Assembly: GCA_008360975.2 (NCBI GenBank)
Contig: CM039189.1
Coordinates: forward strand, 12,280,056-12,344,055
DNA length: 64,000 nt
From: Lichenostomus cassidix
Lineage: Eukaryota > Chordata > Aves > Passeriformes > Meliphagidae
Direction: 5' to 3'
Numbering within the stretch: the stretch's first letter is position 1; the number at the start of each line of letters is the position of its first letter. The notes under the pieces were generated by a model, which did no database searches, was not told the DNA's origin, and saw only the letters and a program-made list of their open reading frames with translations. Made by a program: the position numbers and the translations under genes. Of this stretch, positions 61,320-64,000 are shown in pieces.

Positions 61320-64000
61320 TTAAACTTATACCACATTGTAAATGTAGCTGGTAGTTCTCACAGTCTGGTGTATTTTTAGACCTCTAAAAATTTGGGGGTG
61401 AGGAATTGCCTTCTTTCAACATCCTCCCATGTCATGGCCTCCTCTCTGTAACTGCAAATGTTTGAAACCGAATTTTATCCTCTCTGATTTCTTTTTCCTG
61501 TTTTTATTCCTGATATTTCTGTTGAAAAGATAAAATTAAAAGTAATAGAAAAAGGGAAAAGATCAAAATTGTTCATGAGCACATTAATAAATGCAGCCAA
61601 AAAACCTGCATGTTCATTTTTTACCAAGGACTATCTTGATTAAAATTTGTTCCTGAATTTCTGCTAGCATTTCTAATTCAAACTGTGACATTACATGAAA
61701 TACTTTCTAATCCAGTGACATAACTCTACATTTACACTTAAACATGATTGTTATGCAGTTGGATTTTCCAAATGAAATTATGAAAATTACATAAATTTGT
61801 GTTGTATGTGAATATCGAGAGCATATTTCTCGCCTATAATTTATCAGTAACCTGTTAAAATAGCCAGAGGAATGTTTTGTCCAAAGAATATTTTCAAAGA
61901 GCAATAAAAAAGCAAAAAAAAGTGGAATTTTAGAAATCAATGTATTTTTAATGTTTCAAGGCATTATTTATGATAAATATTTTCAGATGGTTTGCATTCA
62001 CTTTAATAGCTAGTTCCAGCTGAGCCTTTATGAAGCATATTTTTGCTTGTAGTAAGTTTTCTTCTGATTAACTATTGCAACTGAAATTGCTTGATACCCT
62101 TCAGTGTCTGTGAAGGAATATCATTTTCAAGACAGGCTTTCATATCTGTTTTAAAAGAAGGGAGGGATGCCAGTGATAGTCTGGGGACCCAAGAGTGCAG
62201 ATGAAAGAAGAAACAAGCGAGGGACATGACGGAAGATTTTATTTTCAGTTTATTTTCACTGTCTCCAGCATGGTTAGTTTGATTTTTCCTCTTGTGTTCC
62301 AGATTACAGGTGTTTCCCATTAAGACAAGTGAAATGACTTTAATGGTATCCTGCAGAGCTATGGGCACAGAATACCTTCTGTGAACTGCCAATAATTATT
62401 TGTCCTGGCTTTGTTTCTGGAGATTCTACTTAAATTGGTTCAAAAGCTGGTAATCTGTTTCATCCCTGAAGATTAACCCCCTAGAAAAAAAAAAAAGGAG
62501 GGAAAAAAAAGTGTGCTCCACATAATTGAACAGAATAAAAAAGCACTGGTAGTATCTTTGTTAAACTAGGGAATGATTTTTAAAGTATGATAAAAAGAGA
62601 CTTTGGAAGAGCCCTCGATATGATGCACCACTATTAATACATCTTTACCAATTCCCTCAACAGCCTGTGCTGCAGACAATGGGACTAGTGATAAATCTGA
62701 ACCTGATAGACCTAAAACATTTATTATTTACAAATGCTTATATTATAAAACAAGCTGATGGCAAGATCAGCCCCAAGTAGTTACTTACATTAAAATCATA
62801 TTTACAAACCCATGCAGCCTGCCATCTCTTGGGCAAGACCACGTGGACACATCTTTAATTATTTCATGGGTTGCTGGTTCATACCTTTTATGAGTTTCAA
62901 ATGCCTAGATACAGGTGTAGGTTGTAGGTTCTTGCACTGCAGCTTTAGTATCCAGATATACAGAATGAAAAATCTTTCTTATTTGCACAACTCTCTGACC
63001 ACCACAGTCCGAATAGCCTAAAATGTCCTCTGAAGGCTTCAGTTCAGCAAAACACTTGAATGCTTTGCAGAGTCTATGAGAAGCACTGCTTCATGGGAAA
63101 CTCTCAGCATCTCCAAGATAATTGTCAGGAGACCAAAGAGGACAAAAGATGATTGCCTTTAAAGAATGCATATTTATGTCTGCGTAAAGAGCTACATCTT
63201 TTAAATCTAACTGCATTTAATATATGTCTATGACATTTCAAACCACCATACAATTGAACTTGGGAGAAGAAACTACATTGTGACTGGCCATTTGAAAATC
63301 CTATTCACAATGTTCTCAGTTATACTTCCACTTTGCATTTGGCATGATCTCTCCCAGACAATGCATTTAGCCAATACGCAACAATCGTTCAGTCTTCTGC
63401 TACAACATGGGCTACTGTGCATGGACATGCAAATTCCTTTGTCATCTGTATGATTTGCAATGAATAGCTTAAAAAGGGAAATTCAGCCAAATCCTGATCC
63501 CATTGACATTGAATTCAATAGGAAAATAGGTTGCAGAAAAATGCTATTAGCTGATATCTATTGATATGTAAAATCTAATTCAGTCCATCTCTGCTTTGAT
63601 GTTTCTTCTAATAAATTTGAGTGCACTTTCCATAGGCAGATAAAAACAGTCTATTTTATCTTAGAATCAACTATTGTGAAGTCACTTAGTTCATGTATTG
63701 CATACTTTTGAGACTTTTAAGAACTTCTACAATAGCATACCTCCAGAAGAGTATAGCATAACAGGAGCCAAAAGCATTATTACCTTGGTTTCCACAGAAA
63801 ATTAAATGAGCAGGTGACAAGCAAGTTGAGTTGTAAAAAGCGAAACTAATTATGAGACATCATTTCATAATAACGAGTTGAACATGTAAAATGACACAAA
63901 AAGTGTGGCTGTTTTTCTGTTTTCTCCTACAATCAAAGAGGCACAGGTTATGGATATGCTGCAGTGTTCAAGAGTATGATAGCCTCAGATGCAGGCTCAG
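61320..64000. other. AT-rich unique DNA, no gene seen
   Basis: A/T homopolymers lie near 62,484-62,510. At 63,486-63,525 the run AAATCCTGATCCCATTGACA followed by TTGAATTCAATAGGAAA resembles the old palindromic word seen at 33,827 and 54,160. The 106-codon - frame at 62072-62392 is unremarkable. Confidence 0.4.

Noticed and set aside
1..64000. Search for CRISPR arrays, operons, phage or bacterial defence systems, rRNA and mitochondrial insertions
   Set aside because: No spaced identical repeats, no dense ORFs with ribosome-binding sites and no rRNA-like or mitochondrial-like stretches were seen. The window is eukaryotic nuclear DNA.

Overview
This is AT-rich, non-coding vertebrate nuclear DNA, most likely intergenic or deep-intronic sequence from a bird, and probably a songbird. 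Three diagnostic retrotransposon remnants of the CR1 (chicken repeat 1) LINE family support this, along with one LTR-like segment. Alu, L1 or other mammal-type SINEs are absent, as are bacterial gene density, operons and Shine-Dalgarno sites. Family calls rest on my memory of CR1 consensus sequences; no database search was possible.

I found no convincing protein-coding gene, tRNA, rRNA, snRNA or CRISPR array. My rough estimate at this base composition is that a stop codon occurs about every 15 codons in any frame. A handful of open stretches of 100 codons or more are then expected by chance in 64 kb read six ways, and the longest seen (166 codons) lie in GC-richer patches where stops are rarer. 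Six short open segments that follow acceptor-like splice sites are listed at low confidence, because they are the only places I would look for unannotated exons.

Layout. Positions 1-46,900 are mostly unique AT-rich DNA. They contain a (TAAAA)n run, two long tetranucleotide arrays (CCTT at 12.1 kb, GGAA at 31.9 kb), a pyrimidine tract at 22 kb and several perfect inverted repeats. They also contain GC-richer patches at about 1.1, 10.7, 13.2, 17.4-17.96 and 42.9-43.3 kb. A roughly 103-bp sequence occurs twice, at 37.29 and 38.66 kb. Several blocks dense in homeodomain, POU and TCF-like core motifs look like conserved non-coding elements, which cannot be tested without alignment.

Positions 46,900-60,320 hold the recognisable retrotransposons: an old, roughly 1.2-kb CR1 on + (46.9-48.08 kb), a second CR1 on + (50.52-51.13 kb), an LTR-like segment (from 59.37 kb) and a CR1 3' end on - (60.07-60.32 kb). 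Both + CR1 copies retain recognisable reverse-transcriptase (RT) sequence but are dead through stops and frameshifts. Positions 60.3-64 kb return to unique DNA.

No genes can be seen working together. The content is repeat turnover plus possible regulatory DNA. I did not find a previously undescribed biological system. The observations most worth checking are the 37.3/38.7-kb repeat pair, the poly-T tract flanked by 13-bp direct repeats at 43.07-43.13 kb, the shared interruption in the two GGAA arrays, and the candidate terminal exon at 24.4 kb.
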